A stretch of 64,000 nt of DNA from contig MNCI01022757.1 in NCBI GenBank assembly GCA_015680685.1, positions 384,300 to 448,299 of the forward strand, given 5' to 3'. Position numbers and translations under genes: made by a program. The stretch is from Gnetum montanum. Its lineage: Eukaryota > Streptophyta > Gnetopsida > Gnetales > Gnetaceae. Shown here piece after piece: positions 10,980 through 21,545 of the stretch. The notes under the pieces are model-generated. The model was not told the origin of the DNA and made no database searches. It worked only from the letters and a program-made list of their open reading frames with translations. Position 1 is the stretch's first letter. Each line of letters begins with the position of its first letter.

Positions 10980-13387
10980 CTCATACAGAAGAATGATCAT
11001 TTCCTAGGTTGTGGTTCACATGCGATCACTTCCTCTTGCATGTTAACCATCCTTGTTGCATTTTTCTATCTTGATTGAGATGGCAGTTCCCCTTGCATGA
11101 TAGAAGGTGGTACAGGCAGTAAATGATTTGGATGTTATTTTAAAGAACCAACTACTAATGGATGCATATACAAGTTTGAATCTATCATTGATGGTGTTGG
11201 TTTGTAGTACTCAGTTGGATAGTATTGTGGAGTTTGAACAATGTCATTACTGAGAGAGATTGGATATTGTACATAGTATCCATATGGATTTGGCTACTGA
11301 TATGGATACTATTGACATGCTTGTGGCATGGCTGACGATTAGGATTGTTGACACTGTTGATAGTACTACTCTTGTGGTTGTGGATAAGCTCCACTAGGAT
11401 AGTATGTGAGTTAGAGGTTTTTCTTGTAGTTACCTTTAGGATAAAATAACCCTTTGGGCATTTGTTTCTTGACAAATCAAGAAATAAGTGCATATGTTTG
11501 TATTTCTTATGAGTGTGTCATTACAAAACAACATCCTTTGGGATGTTCATATTAGCATACAACACATCCTTCCTCATCTTCAAAGCTTGTGTTTGAACAC
11601 TTAGCCACTAATGCCACTTTATCCTTTTCTCCAAATTCTCTCTACTTTTTCTTATCCTTGCCTTTATCAAAGGCCTACTTTGTTCGCTCCTCCATAATCT
11701 TCAAAGCTCTTGTGAATTTCTCATATTCTCTACCTTTGCTACTATATCTATGATAGATTTTTGGATAGGTAGAATTTTCTTCTGAATTACCTATTCCAAG
11801 GTCTCTTCTTCTTCTATGTCACAAGTTCTTGCATCCCTATTTCTAAAATATGGATCTTTTTTATATTCTTTTGTTGATTCTCTTTTCCTTAACTCACCTT
11901 CCTCCTTTGCCACTTGATTAATCAATCTCTATATCCAATGGACAAACATTTTGGATAATTGGCCTTCAACATAAATCCCAAGGACCTCTTTGGTCTTGTT
12001 TCAAAGCCCATCAACAATGTTCCTCAGTTGTTCTCATTGGGAAAATCCATGGTATGGGCATTTGTATAGTAGTGAATAATACTTGTCCATTTCTACATCA
12101 AGGGATTCATGAGCTCTTTGCTTCTATCCTTGGATCTATTTCCATAAATTGAGCACCCAAGAATAAGTTTTAACTTTATCATTAAAGAGCTCTAGCATGG
12201 TACTCCATCTTCTAATTGATTCTAGTTTAAATGATCTATATCAACTTTCAGCTTCTTTCACAAGTATTCATGGGAATAACTTCAATTTCTATCAATAACT
12301 TTTAATATTTTGTAGGGTGCAAGCATCATGGAATCCTTGAAGGTAGTGTTGAGGATCAGCATTGTAACCACCATCAAATCTAGACACATTATTCATGTTA
12401 AGTCATTTGATATGGCTATCCCTTACATGCTTGGTTGAAATATAAATATCTTCACTAATGTTAATCATACTTTGAGTAGCCAATAGAGGTTCATCATTGT
12501 AATTTGGAACACAAGCTCTATTGTATTCATAATCCCTTTGATGCTCATGCCCTTCTCTATCGTCCCTTTTAGCCCTGCATCTTCTTTCTTCATAGTCTTC
12601 ATCTTCTTCATCATAGTGCCTTGGGTGATAGTCATGGTAATCATTAGTCCAGCATTCCTCTCTATCATGGTCTTGATATCTTTTTCTCCTCCTATCAAAG
12701 TCCACCAATGATCATGAAGATGAAGATGATGTAGTGGAAGAATGATTCCAGCTTGTCCTCCTCATGACTCTGATATTCTTATTTAAGAGATCTAGCAGAA
12801 ACTCTTGGCCCTAAGTCCTATTTATACTTTGAGTTTGTTGACTCCCTTCTAGGTGTCTTTGCAAAGGTGAAATGCAATTGCACTTTAATAGGCTCCTCTA
12901 ATCAAATGATAGATGTTTGTGAGTGAACTTCATGATTTTGGTGGAGTTGTTCAACAATGAATGCATCACCATCAAGCTCTTCTAAGAAAACTGAAGAGTT
13001 GATTTTCTTTTTCTTATTATGAACATGTTTAATCTTCATGGAAACATCTCTTTTCATTTGATCCTCAGTGGGTTGATAAGGCCTTGTCATGTCTTTGATC
13101 ACATGATACTCATCGAGTGCATTACTTAGATTCATGCCCCTTAGAGTTGTTTGAAGCATGATGGACGTTGAGCACTCTAGAGGTAGAACAATGGTATCTT
13201 GAAGATCTATCTACCTTAGTTTCCTATCTTGGTAAAAGATGAAAGTAAAATTGAGATAGTAAGGATCATGATAAGCATATGAAATCCTTGCTTGCATTAG
13301 CATACTCTAATTTTCTTCATCACTGATTTTGTCATTGCCTCCCTTTGATTCTTTGGCAAGTGGTGATTTGTCTTTAATTGAAGCCAT
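10980..13387 (-). pseudogene. Element B gag (decayed)
   Basis: The start is the ATG at 13387, a position conserved in A and C. Fragments at 12902-13159 (LRGMNLSNALDEYHV...) and 12403-12708 are N-terminal to middle Gag; the latter is an Arg/Asp/Glu-rich linker beginning MVDFDRRRKRYQDHDREE. The capsid part (11900-12400) is readable only across stops. The C-terminal Tyr/Pro/Gln-rich tail lies under 11185-11493. A second open frame at 12465-12698 is a shifted shadow of the charged linker. Confidence 0.75.
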
Positions 13388-13517
13388 GTTGTGATTTTCA
13401 AATGTTTAGTTAGGTGTTCTTAATTGTTTAGAACTATTAAGAAATTATGAATTTTAACTTTCAATTCCTGATACAATGAACTTTATGAAATTAATTACTT
13501 AGCATACATTGACACAT

Positions 13518-13533
13518 CCTCAGCAAGACGCCA
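13518..13533 (-). other. Element B primer binding site (tRNA-Asp type, mutated)
   Basis: Plus-strand CCTCAGCAAGACGCCA matches element C's PBS (CCCCAGCAACGGCGCCA) with one deleted base, one C-to-T and one G-to-A. It sits one base from the LTR, as in A and C. Confidence 0.7.
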
Positions 13534-13534
13534 A

Positions 13535-14434
13535 TGATAAGTGGTGGAGCAATCCAACACCCAACCATACAAGTCACAAGTATTCATGCATGACTTGATC
13601 ATAATCCATGGATGATGCAATGTTAATATGCTAGCAATTGGTTTAAGTCTGTGACCATTATCTTCCCACATGGAGCTAGTGAAATCTAAGGGTATGGTTT
13701 AGCTCACAGTGAGGTGTATGATAGATGATGTTGTAGGGCTGAAACTCCTAGGCATAGTCATAGTGAAGAGAAAGTAATTTCTAAGTCTAAGTAAAACAAA
13801 TAAGTAAATATAATGTATCCTATTTGATGAGTATTCATTCCTGATTTTTTGTACACACATTGGGGTTCATGCAACCATTGTTGGGCTACCAAGCATTATG
13901 CCACTAGGCATACCAAGCAATAACACTACTGGGCTACTAAATGATTACACTTGAGTGCTTGAAACTAGTTGCACTCATTCCACTTACTATCAACAGTTAA
14001 AGTAAAGTACTTTAGAAAAGTAAACATTAAGCTAGAAAATAGTAAACATTATTCTAAGTAGAAACAGTAAATGAGAAATGATAAACTAGGAAAAGTAAAC
14101 TAGGAGAAAGCTACAATGGTGAGAAATAGTGTGATCTATACCCAACTATAATTTGTTCAAATAAATATGTTGTTCACTAAGACATACCACATGCGAGCAT
14201 TCACACTTTTAAGTGCTAAGTCTAACTTCATGAAATAAAATTAATAGAGTCTAGCTACTATGGAATAAAATGTTATGTGAATTGTACAAGAAAGTGTTGT
14301 ATTTATAGGACTACACACATCCTAAGATATTATACCAACGATGATGTAGCATGTGCTACAATATTGAATAAATGACATCGTTGATGCAATATCGTTGTTG
14401 CAATATTGTTGATGACCAAAAATTGACTTTATCA
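13535..14434 (-). repeat. 5' LTR of element B
   Basis: A 900-bp LTR from TGATAAG to ...TTTATCA, collinear with the LTR of A. The right-hand end (14330-14420) has the AATATTG/GATATC-like cluster seen in the other two families. The matching 3' LTR is missing. Confidence 0.8.
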
Positions 14435-15460
14435 TAAGTAATCCTAAAAGCCTCCCCTTTAGGATAGGAAAATGATCAAAACGTACCCTCATTTAGAAGT
14501 ATCCTCATAAGTTTTCACTTGTTACTAAAGGGTTTCTTATAAAGGAGAAAATTCTTCCTAAAGACAAAAAATAGCTTTAATAAAAAATAAATAAATAGCA
14601 ACAAAATCTAAAAGCTTTCCATCCTTGAGCCTCCAAAAAAAAAAAAAATTTAATACTATAATAAATAAATTAATTTTTTAACTTTCACTAAAAATTTTTT
14701 TACTTGAAGTTATAATTTCCTGAAGAAATAAATTAATTTTTTAGCTTTCACTAAAATTTTTCTACTTGAAGTTGTAACTAAAAAGTGACATCTTTGATAA
14801 TCTAATATTTAACTCCTAAAGAAAGATTATAGTTATGCTCTTGCTACTAAAACCTAAATACATATCAAAGCTTCCAAATAGAATAGAAAATAACTTAGCA
14901 TTATTCACCAGAATCAAATCCATAACTTAGAGCTTTCAAATAAAGAGTCTTATGACTAGGCTAACACCTCAATGTGAATAAGACTCAAGCATACTTGTTT
15001 TATACATAATAGGTAATTGGTTAAAGTAATTTTTTTTCTTTTTTTTCTTTTGGGGAAGGGGGTGTGGTGGTAGGGTGGGGGGTAGGGGTGGAAAGATGGG
15101 TTAGAAATAGGGTAATGGTTGGAACCATAACTTTAATAATATTTACACCCTAGACATATAGCCAAATTAAAACTTTATAACTTAGCATTACCCACAAAAA
15201 TCAAACCAATAACTTTGATCATGGATAAGTTAGGAGTCTTACTATTGGGCTAACACCTTGTTGTTATTATGGGTAAGTTGTAATTCAGGTAGTATACTTC
15301 ATGAAATCAAACCTATTACTTGCACAACCAAAAGCCACATGCTTCGACCAAACGAGGCACATATTAGTAATATACTAGATGATCCTTAATTTATTAGAGG
15401 ATTGACCTATTTCTCTATTTGTTATGATGCTTAAAGAAAGGATTTTCTTTTCACTAAATC
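14435..15460. other. AT-rich DNA without recognised genes
   Basis: Contains A and T homopolymers (14633-14648, 15032-15050) and a G-rich stretch at 15053-15095. Two loosely similar blocks carry 'ggctaacacct' (about 14960 and 15250). No coding frame or known element end can be supported. Confidence 0.4.
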
Positions 15461-15464
15461 TAAT

Positions 15465-15685
15465 ATTTTTCAGTGGATATGATGTTTTTTCAACAAATAT
15501 AATGTTTTTTAGTAGATCTAATGTTTTTCAATAGATTTTATTTTTTTAGTGAATCTAATTTTATCAGTGGATCTAATGTTTCTCTAATAAATCTAATTTT
15601 TCTATCAATTTTTTTAGTGAATCTTATTTTCTTTCTTTAATTCTTCTCTAGAAGATCTAATGTTTCTAAAATTCTCCTATGGGAG
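15465..15685. repeat. Degenerate ~20-bp tandem array
   Basis: Around ten diverged units resembling agtggatctaatgttttt follow one another with a spacing of about 18-24 bases. The units differ at many positions, so the array is old. No link to a neighbouring element was found. Confidence 0.6.
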
Positions 15686-15799
15686 ATTGTATATTACTCC
15701 CAACTTCTTCAACCAATGTTACAATTTTCACTTTTTCTATCAATGGAAAACTTTCTATTGATTCTCACAATGTAGATTTGTAAGCTAGTAAGAAAAAAT

Positions 15800-16560
15800 T
15801 TGTGACATTTTCTTCTAGTGATGTTAACTCAACTGAGACATATACTTTTTTTGTTCCTGATGATGTTTATGAGTCATTGGTTGTTGTGCTTTCATTAAAA
15901 TATGTGTTCATTCAAATTTTGGGCTATCAAAGTTTTGTTTATACTTAAATAATGTGATGAAAAAATATGACATCTAAGTCTTTCATGCTAGGTATTATTA
16001 TTATTATTTTTCTACTTGTTGAGTTAGGCAATGCATTGATGGTGCAATGTGCCCTAGATATAGGGTCTTTTATACATAAGCATGTAATGTTGATAATTTA
16101 TAAGTGGGTTTTAGATATTGATGTCCAATTTGAAGAATATGCTAAAGTTCCGTATTTTTTCAAGTTATGTAATCTTCCATTGATTTTTTAGAAAGATGAG
16201 AAGGAAATTGTTAGTCTTCTCAATTCCATTAAGCATATAAAGTCTATCTCTATAGCTTTTGATTTTTGTAGATGCTTTTTTCTATTGAAATCAGTCTCTC
16301 AATAATAAAAAGGAATTGGTATTACAAGTAGGTAGAAAGACTTATATTCAACCAATTACATATTATAATCTTCCTAATTCTTGAAAATTTTACCATCATG
16401 AAAGGAATTTGTTTAATGCTAATCCTTTTCTACTTAAGAAAAAAGGTCTTGAAGAAAATAAAAAATAGGTTAAAGTTGAAGATAGAAAATAATAATATGA
16501 AATCAAAGATATGAAAAATCAAGTTAATGTCAATGATAAGAATGATTAAATAGCAATAAA
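15800..16560 (+). pseudogene. Decayed coding-like stretch, possibly a LINE ORF1 relic
   Basis: The plus frame 15967-16191 (74 residues) plus frames on both sides have better codon-like periodicity than their surroundings. The segment GNALMVQCALDIG...VPYFFKLCNLP resembles the layout of plant LINE ORF1/DUF4283 proteins, where a G-x-P-L start is followed by a YE-x-x-P-x-F-C-x-x-C knuckle. The first knuckle cysteine would be Phe here. The similarity is from memory and weak; an unknown host or element gene is equally possible. Confidence 0.25.
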
Positions 16561-17444
16561 GAATCTAGACAAGACAAAAGCTCCTATGTATATTTCTATT
16601 GGTACTAGAGAAAGTATTAACTAACCTAGACAAATAGCTTGTAAGATAAATTTTTCCTTGTCTAGCAATAATACTATTAACTCAAAAATTACAACTAATA
16701 TCAACAAGAAGGTTATAAATAATGGTAAAAATGTTTGAGGTAACATCAATAATAAACAACGAGATGAAAACTTTCTTGAAGATGTGCTATCATTTTATTA
16801 CTTTAATACTATACTTGCAAAATTTTTCTTTCTCAACCTTGTGAGTACACCTCCATGAATTAGATGTAAAGTATGAGGTGTGTTGTTAATTTTAAGTTTT
16901 AAACACCTTCATTTTGCAATTGTTTCCACATTGACAAATCATTTTTGGCATCATGGCTAAAAATAACAAAAGCTAATGTAATATCTCAAAAGAATATGTA
17001 ACCATTCACACCTAGTTTAGCCATAATTAATTATGGATTATAAATTCATAATTTAGCCCTTTGTCCAAAGCATGATATTATGACCACTATATAAGTGGAT
17101 GCTTGGCTGGTGTTATAATCATCACATATTCAAGGGTGTGTGAGATATAATCCAAGTTGCAGTCTTTCCCTCTTGTGTAAGCTTGATCTAAGATTATTGT
17201 AAGTCTCAAAGTAAGAAGACTTGGATTTCTAAGGCTTGCTAGGAGCTGAAGCCATTACTAGGATTTTTGTACACTTTTCCTAGGATAATTTCTTGTGTTC
17301 TTCATGTGTTTCTTCTAATTCCATAACTAAATTTTTATTTCTATTGCTTGCTATTAGTTTATTATCTTACTTAATTGAGATGTAAATTAACAAATTGATA
17401 TTGGAGCATGATTCATTTAATTCTAAAGGCTCTTATCTTGTTAC
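16560..17444 (+). other. Possible Copia-like LTR/leader relic
   Basis: At 17396-17408 the plus strand reads TGATATTGGAGCA, 10 of 13 bases matching the tRNA-Met primer site TGGTATCAGAGCA used by most plant Copia elements. Two of the three differences fit deamination. The pyrimidine-rich text before it (17130-17390) has the look of a Copia R-U5 region. No second LTR or gag-pol was found. Weak call. Confidence 0.25.
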
Positions 17445-18051
17445 TGTGGCAACCAAAGATGTCATTGGCTAGAACATCGAGAGGTCCATAAGTGCATAGT
17501 CCTAACCCCAAGTCCATGTGAGGACCTACTAGAGGTAGAGATGGGATGCCTTAAATGGTCTTATCAATCAAACATGGACTTACTGAATGCAACTAGAGTG
17601 CAGCATGGTTAGCTATGATGCTAAGGGTTTAAGTAGTGTTAATGGTGTTAGTGGAGGTAAGCATAGTCAAGAGTCTTAGTGAAAAAAGAAGGTGTCAATG
17701 TACAAGGATGACCACCCAAACACAAGTATGTGTTAAAACAATAGAAAATGCAAGTAGAATGCTAAAAGTGCTAGTAAAATGCTAAAAATACAAAGAAAGG
17801 AAGAGAGAGAGAGAGAATGAAACACCATCCCAAATGAGGTTGAGCATAGTTAACTCCAAAAGGGAAGACAAGTTATGCAATATATAACAAGCACAGTGGA
17901 TAGCATAGTCATAGTTTTGGGAGTGTTTGGCCACAAAGACTGATGCTCCATCATGGTGATAGTGCCTACCGAGTTGGCTACCATGGTGTGTAGTGGGCTG
18001 TGGTGATCTATAATCGTATGCAACTCTACCTCTCTCTGATTCACTGGTGTG
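17445..18051 (-). repeat. 3' LTR of element F, left part (split by element C)
   Basis: Starts with TGTGGCAACC, the LTR edge shared with copies at 26859, 31825, 45824, 50355 and 52193. It is interrupted at 18051 by element C and resumes at 25020 after the 5-bp duplication GTGTG. The pre-insertion text ctggtgtgccttt is intact in the related LTR at about 32448, which proves the join. Confidence 0.9.
18047..18051. other. Target site duplication of element C (left)
   Basis: GTGTG directly before the LTR edge TGATGAG; identical to 25015-25019 after the other LTR. Confidence 0.95.
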
Positions 18052-18908
18052 TGATGAGTGGCAAGGTACCCCTACACTCAACCATACGAAACACGCGTAG
18101 CATGAGCGATCCGATCGAACTCCGTAGACTAAATGCCTAAACGCCCCATGGAACACTTGGGGTTAATCATTCGTTGTCTTCCTAGACTTACTTGTTGTTG
18201 TCACAGTGTATGGTTAAGTAAGTCCGAGGTATATGATTTTTATGGTCTTTTATGGTTTTATGTCTTCTATGCTAAGAGCGAAGGGTTGAGAAAGCTAACT
18301 AACTCTAACTAAGGACTAAGTCTAAATTAACTAGCGTCAGCATCCATTCCCACTTACTGTACACACCTTGAACTATGCAATTGTGGCTACCAAATGCTAA
18401 TCATTACTGGGATCACCACACGTAAAGCATGTGCTTGAAGTGGTCGTACTGAGGCACCTAATTAGCCTAAATGTGATGAGCAGCCAATTCCTTGACTAGC
18501 CGTACACATCCATAGATGCTCGTAATCAATTCGTACTCATCCCGCATTCTAGGAGATAAGGATAAGAGAGACTAATCGCGATGAGTAGCCAATTCCTTGA
18601 TTATCTGTACACATTCATCAATGCTCGTAATCAAGTCATACTCATGCCGCGCTAATGCATGTAATAAATAACAAGTAGGAAATAACATGTAATAAACCTA
18701 TTCCATGCACTGCAAGGTTTATCCACAAAGCTCATCTTTATTGTCATACATAACTTGCATTCAGGTACAAAGCTGCTTGAATAAAGATCCGTTCACTTGG
18801 GGACTCCTACTATGGGCACATGGAAAATATTCTATCTCTGGAGTGATCAAATTGCATGAGCTTTGCTACTTCTAGCCTAGGATGCCAAATGAGGGGAGTG
18901 CCACCTCT

Positions 18909-18916
18909 TATTTATA
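18909..18916 (-). promoter_or_regulatory. TATA box of element C LTR (3' copy)
   Basis: Minus-strand TATAAATA followed by AGAGGTGGCACT. The same box occurs in the 5' LTR at 24955-24962. It lies just downstream of the GATATC palindrome cluster on the coding strand. Confidence 0.6.
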
Positions 18917-18929
18917 GATTTGGCAACGG

Positions 18930-18994
18930 ACTACGATATCGTGTATGCGATATCGCAAGGGATGACGCGATATCGCGATGCATGCGATATCGCG
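18930..18994. repeat. CG-rich palindrome cluster in element C U3
   Basis: Four GATATC cores embedded in longer palindromes, including CGCGATATCGCG at 18966-18977 and GCGATATCGC at 18984-18993. On the coding strand this is the very start of U3, upstream of the TATA box. The 5' LTR has two cores (24980-25008). Confidence 0.85.
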
Positions 18995-19002
18995 TCTCAT
19001 CA

Positions 19003-19016
19003 TACCCCCATGACTG
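19003..19016 (-). other. Polypurine tract of element C
   Basis: Minus-strand CAGTCATGGGGGTA abuts the 3' LTR start TGATGAG, the position where plus-strand DNA synthesis is primed. The same 13-base text recurs at 19570-19582, 567 bases upstream on the coding strand. Confidence 0.6.
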
Positions 19017-20454
19017 AATGAAAACTCGTCCTCGAGTTCCTTACAATAATATTAGGTAGGTATGGAATTATTGAGGGGAATGGAACTAATGGGATGACAT
19101 GTGAATGGATCATTATTACAAGACTTGACAAAATTTGTGTTCATGACGACAAGGGTGAACACCTTATTACAATGACATCAGGCCTTAGTTGGCAGCTGAG
19201 AAAGAGAGAGAGAAAGAAGTGTTGCTACTGCCAATGCCAAGATTGTGCCTTCATTGTCCATCCATAAGTGCGTCATCGATCTTTCTCCTTCCATAGTTGC
19301 TTCAACACTGCTCCATTCCAAGTGTTTACTCCAGATCCAATCCGTTGTTGCATGTCCACCATTTGCACACACAAAAAAATCGTATATTAGCAAGGGTAAT
19401 TGAATCATCATGTAATTGATACCTTGCTTCAGTGTAAACTCATTGGCTAGGTTGTGGTATGGATGATATGGATCTGGGAATATGTGACTGATGACTACCG
19501 AAGGTGTAGGGGTTAGGAAGAAAATCAAAAATTTCGGGGCTAGGAGAAAATCGAAAAAATCAAACCCCGTACCCCCATGACTAATTGCGAACCTCCGGTA
19601 GCATTAGAATGGAAAAAGAAAAGGAGTAAGAAAGATAGATAAAAAGGGACAGCTATGGCATTGATGAAGTGGATGTCAAGATGGAAATGAACAAAAATAA
19701 AATTAATTACAAAATGTTAAGGGAAAGAATTTAACTAAGGTTTCAAATAGGAATGCTAGTGGGTCCTCCCCAAAGCAGGCTCATGCCCTTAATGCCCTGA
19801 CAAACCCACATTCAAAGAGTTTGTAGGCCCTAGGAATGTCATTTGGAACAAGAGTTAATGTCTTAACCACAAGAATTTACCAAAAAGAAAACAATGCATC
19901 AACCAAAATATATACACTAATGATACAATCAGCAATGAGGTGAACAATGGAGAGGAGGATGGAGAGAAGAAAATGGAATGGAATCCCAAGGACAAAGTGG
20001 TGTACAGCCCCTTGTGTGTTTTATGATTAATGTGACTTAGCAATTCTCATTCCAACTCTGGCCTCTAACCAACCACATCCAATGACTTCGCATCAATGCA
20101 TTAGGCTAAACCATTAACTTGGACAACAAGAATGCACTCCCCAAGAGCCACCACCATTCTGATGAAACAAAGGAGAGAATGGGAAGCGAGAAGGGCCTTA
20201 GTTAGAGGGAACACTTTTGGTTCCATAACTAGTGCTTGTAGCTAAATTTTATTCGTCTAAGAGGTATGCTTTGAATTCTCACTTAGTTTTTCTTTTGGGT
20301 TTTGTATTTTTATGCATGAGAACCACACCATGCAAAGACTTCTTATTTTTATTGTCTCAACTTCCGATAGTTGGATAACATCGAAACAGCAGAAAACTCA
20401 AGAAGAAACATTCAAGCACCCAAGAGAATGACCAACACAAAAGCATCAAGTTCC
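19017..20454 (-). other. 3' region of element C before the assembly gap
   Basis: About 1.4 kb between the gap and the 3' LTR. Bases 19762-19840 match the 3' region of element A. No RT, RNase H or integrase text is present, although in A these lie between the protease and this block. A plus-strand frame beginning MDNIETAENSRR (20371) runs into the gap, opposite in sense to gag; it might be the start of an antisense extra ORF, but it cannot be judged. Confidence 0.5.
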
Positions 20455-20962
20455 NNNNNNNNNNNNNNNNNNNNNNNNNNNNNNNNNNNNNNNNNNNNNN
20501 NNNNNNNNNNNNNNNNNNNNNNNNNNNNNNNNNNNNNNNNNNNNNNNNNNNNNNNNNNNNNNNNNNNNNNNNNNNNNNNNNNNNNNNNNNNNNNNNNNNN
20601 NNNNNNNNNNNNNNNNNNNNNNNNNNNNNNNNNNNNNNNNNNNNNNNNNNNNNNNNNNNNNNNNNNNNNNNNNNNNNNNNNNNNNNNNNNNNNNNNNNNN
20701 NNNNNNNNNNNNNNNNNNNNNNNNNNNNNNNNNNNNNNNNNNNNNNNNNNNNNNNNNNNNNNNNNNNNNNNNNNNNNNNNNNNNNNNNNNNNNNNNNNNN
20801 NNNNNNNNNNNNNNNNNNNNNNNNNNNNNNNNNNNNNNNNNNNNNNNNNNNNNNNNNNNNNNNNNNNNNNNNNNNNNNNNNNNNNNNNNNNNNNNNNNNN
20901 NNNNNNNNNNNNNNNNNNNNNNNNNNNNNNNNNNNNNNNNNNNNNNNNNNNNNNNNNNNNNN
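20455..20962. other. Assembly gap (508 N)
   Basis: Unknown bases. The gap lies exactly where element C should carry RT, RNase H and integrase, about 3 kb in element A. Either the gap is under-sized or C lacks these genes. Long open frames drawn across the N run are artefacts. Confidence 1.
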
Positions 20963-20978
20963 GGGTGTCTACTACTTC

Positions 20979-21545
20979 TTATGTGGTTGCTACATACAGG
21001 CATCTTTGGTTCAAAGTTTCTTGGGCACACCTATTACATGGAGGCATTTCCTCCATGTCATCACCTGATGAGTCACTGTATGTGATGCATGGAACTTTCC
21101 TCTTCTCGATCTTTCCACAAATGTTGATCTTGGAAATTTCCAAGGACAGATCGCGGATCCTAAGGCATGCGTCTATTATACTAAGCCATGCCCTTCCCAT
21201 TATAATTGGGAAGTCCCCATTTTTGTTGTTAACTTCAATCACCAAGAAATCAGCTGGGTAAGACCAACCACACATAGTGGTGATGATGTCCTCCACCAAT
21301 CCCAAGGGAATGGTGATAGAGTGGTTTGCTAGCTCTAGTTGAATGTTGCTCTTCTTAAGTTGGGGTAGGTTCCAAGCGTGATACATCTCGCGTGATATTA
21401 AGTTGACTCTAGAACCTAAGTCAAGAAGAGCCCTATGTGGTTCATTTCCAGTGATCTGTAAATATATTAAGGGACTCCCAGGGTTAGTTAGTTTCTTGGG
21501 AAGGTGGCCCACCTTGATCCAGTCAATTATGGTATGCATTAACAT
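20979..21545 (-). pseudogene. Element C aspartic protease region
   Basis: A 188-residue open frame with the retropepsin-like active site ALLDLGSRVNLIS at about residues 40-52 and the second conserved block FPIIMGRAWLSIIDA at about 112-126. The order and spacing match Athila-type proteases that mature Gag-Pol. It is the most intact gene of the element and has equivalents in A and B with the same flanking words. It runs into the gap at its 3' end. The Met at 21545 is internal to the polyprotein. Confidence 0.85.

Larger units (their letters stand above)
8785..14434 (-). mobile_element. Element B: truncated Athila-like retrotransposon
   Basis: On the minus strand: 5' LTR, PBS, gag, protease, RT and the beginning of RNase H, collinear with element A. 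Similarity ends abruptly near 8785, so the rest of RNase H, integrase and the 3' LTR are missing. B is more decayed than C. A and B lie head to tail. Confidence 0.8.
18052..19002 (-). repeat. 3' LTR of element C (951 bp)
   Basis: It runs from TGATGAG to CTCATCA. It is 139 bp longer than the 5' LTR for two reasons: a block of about 105 bp around 18475-18610 (gatgag-agccaattccttga...gctcgtaatcaa) is present twice, and the palindrome cluster at its right end has four GATATC cores instead of two. A TATA-like element on the minus strand lies at 18909-18916. Confidence 0.95.

Noticed and set aside
17782-18156. Minus-strand frame of 124 residues
   Set aside because: It crosses the junction between the F LTR and the element C LTR, so it is a chance frame made by the insertion.
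20371-21261. Long plus-strand open frame across the N run, and the minus frame 20446-21030
   Set aside because: Most residues are unknown bases; the right part is antisense to the protease of element C. Only the short text before the gap deserves a second look.
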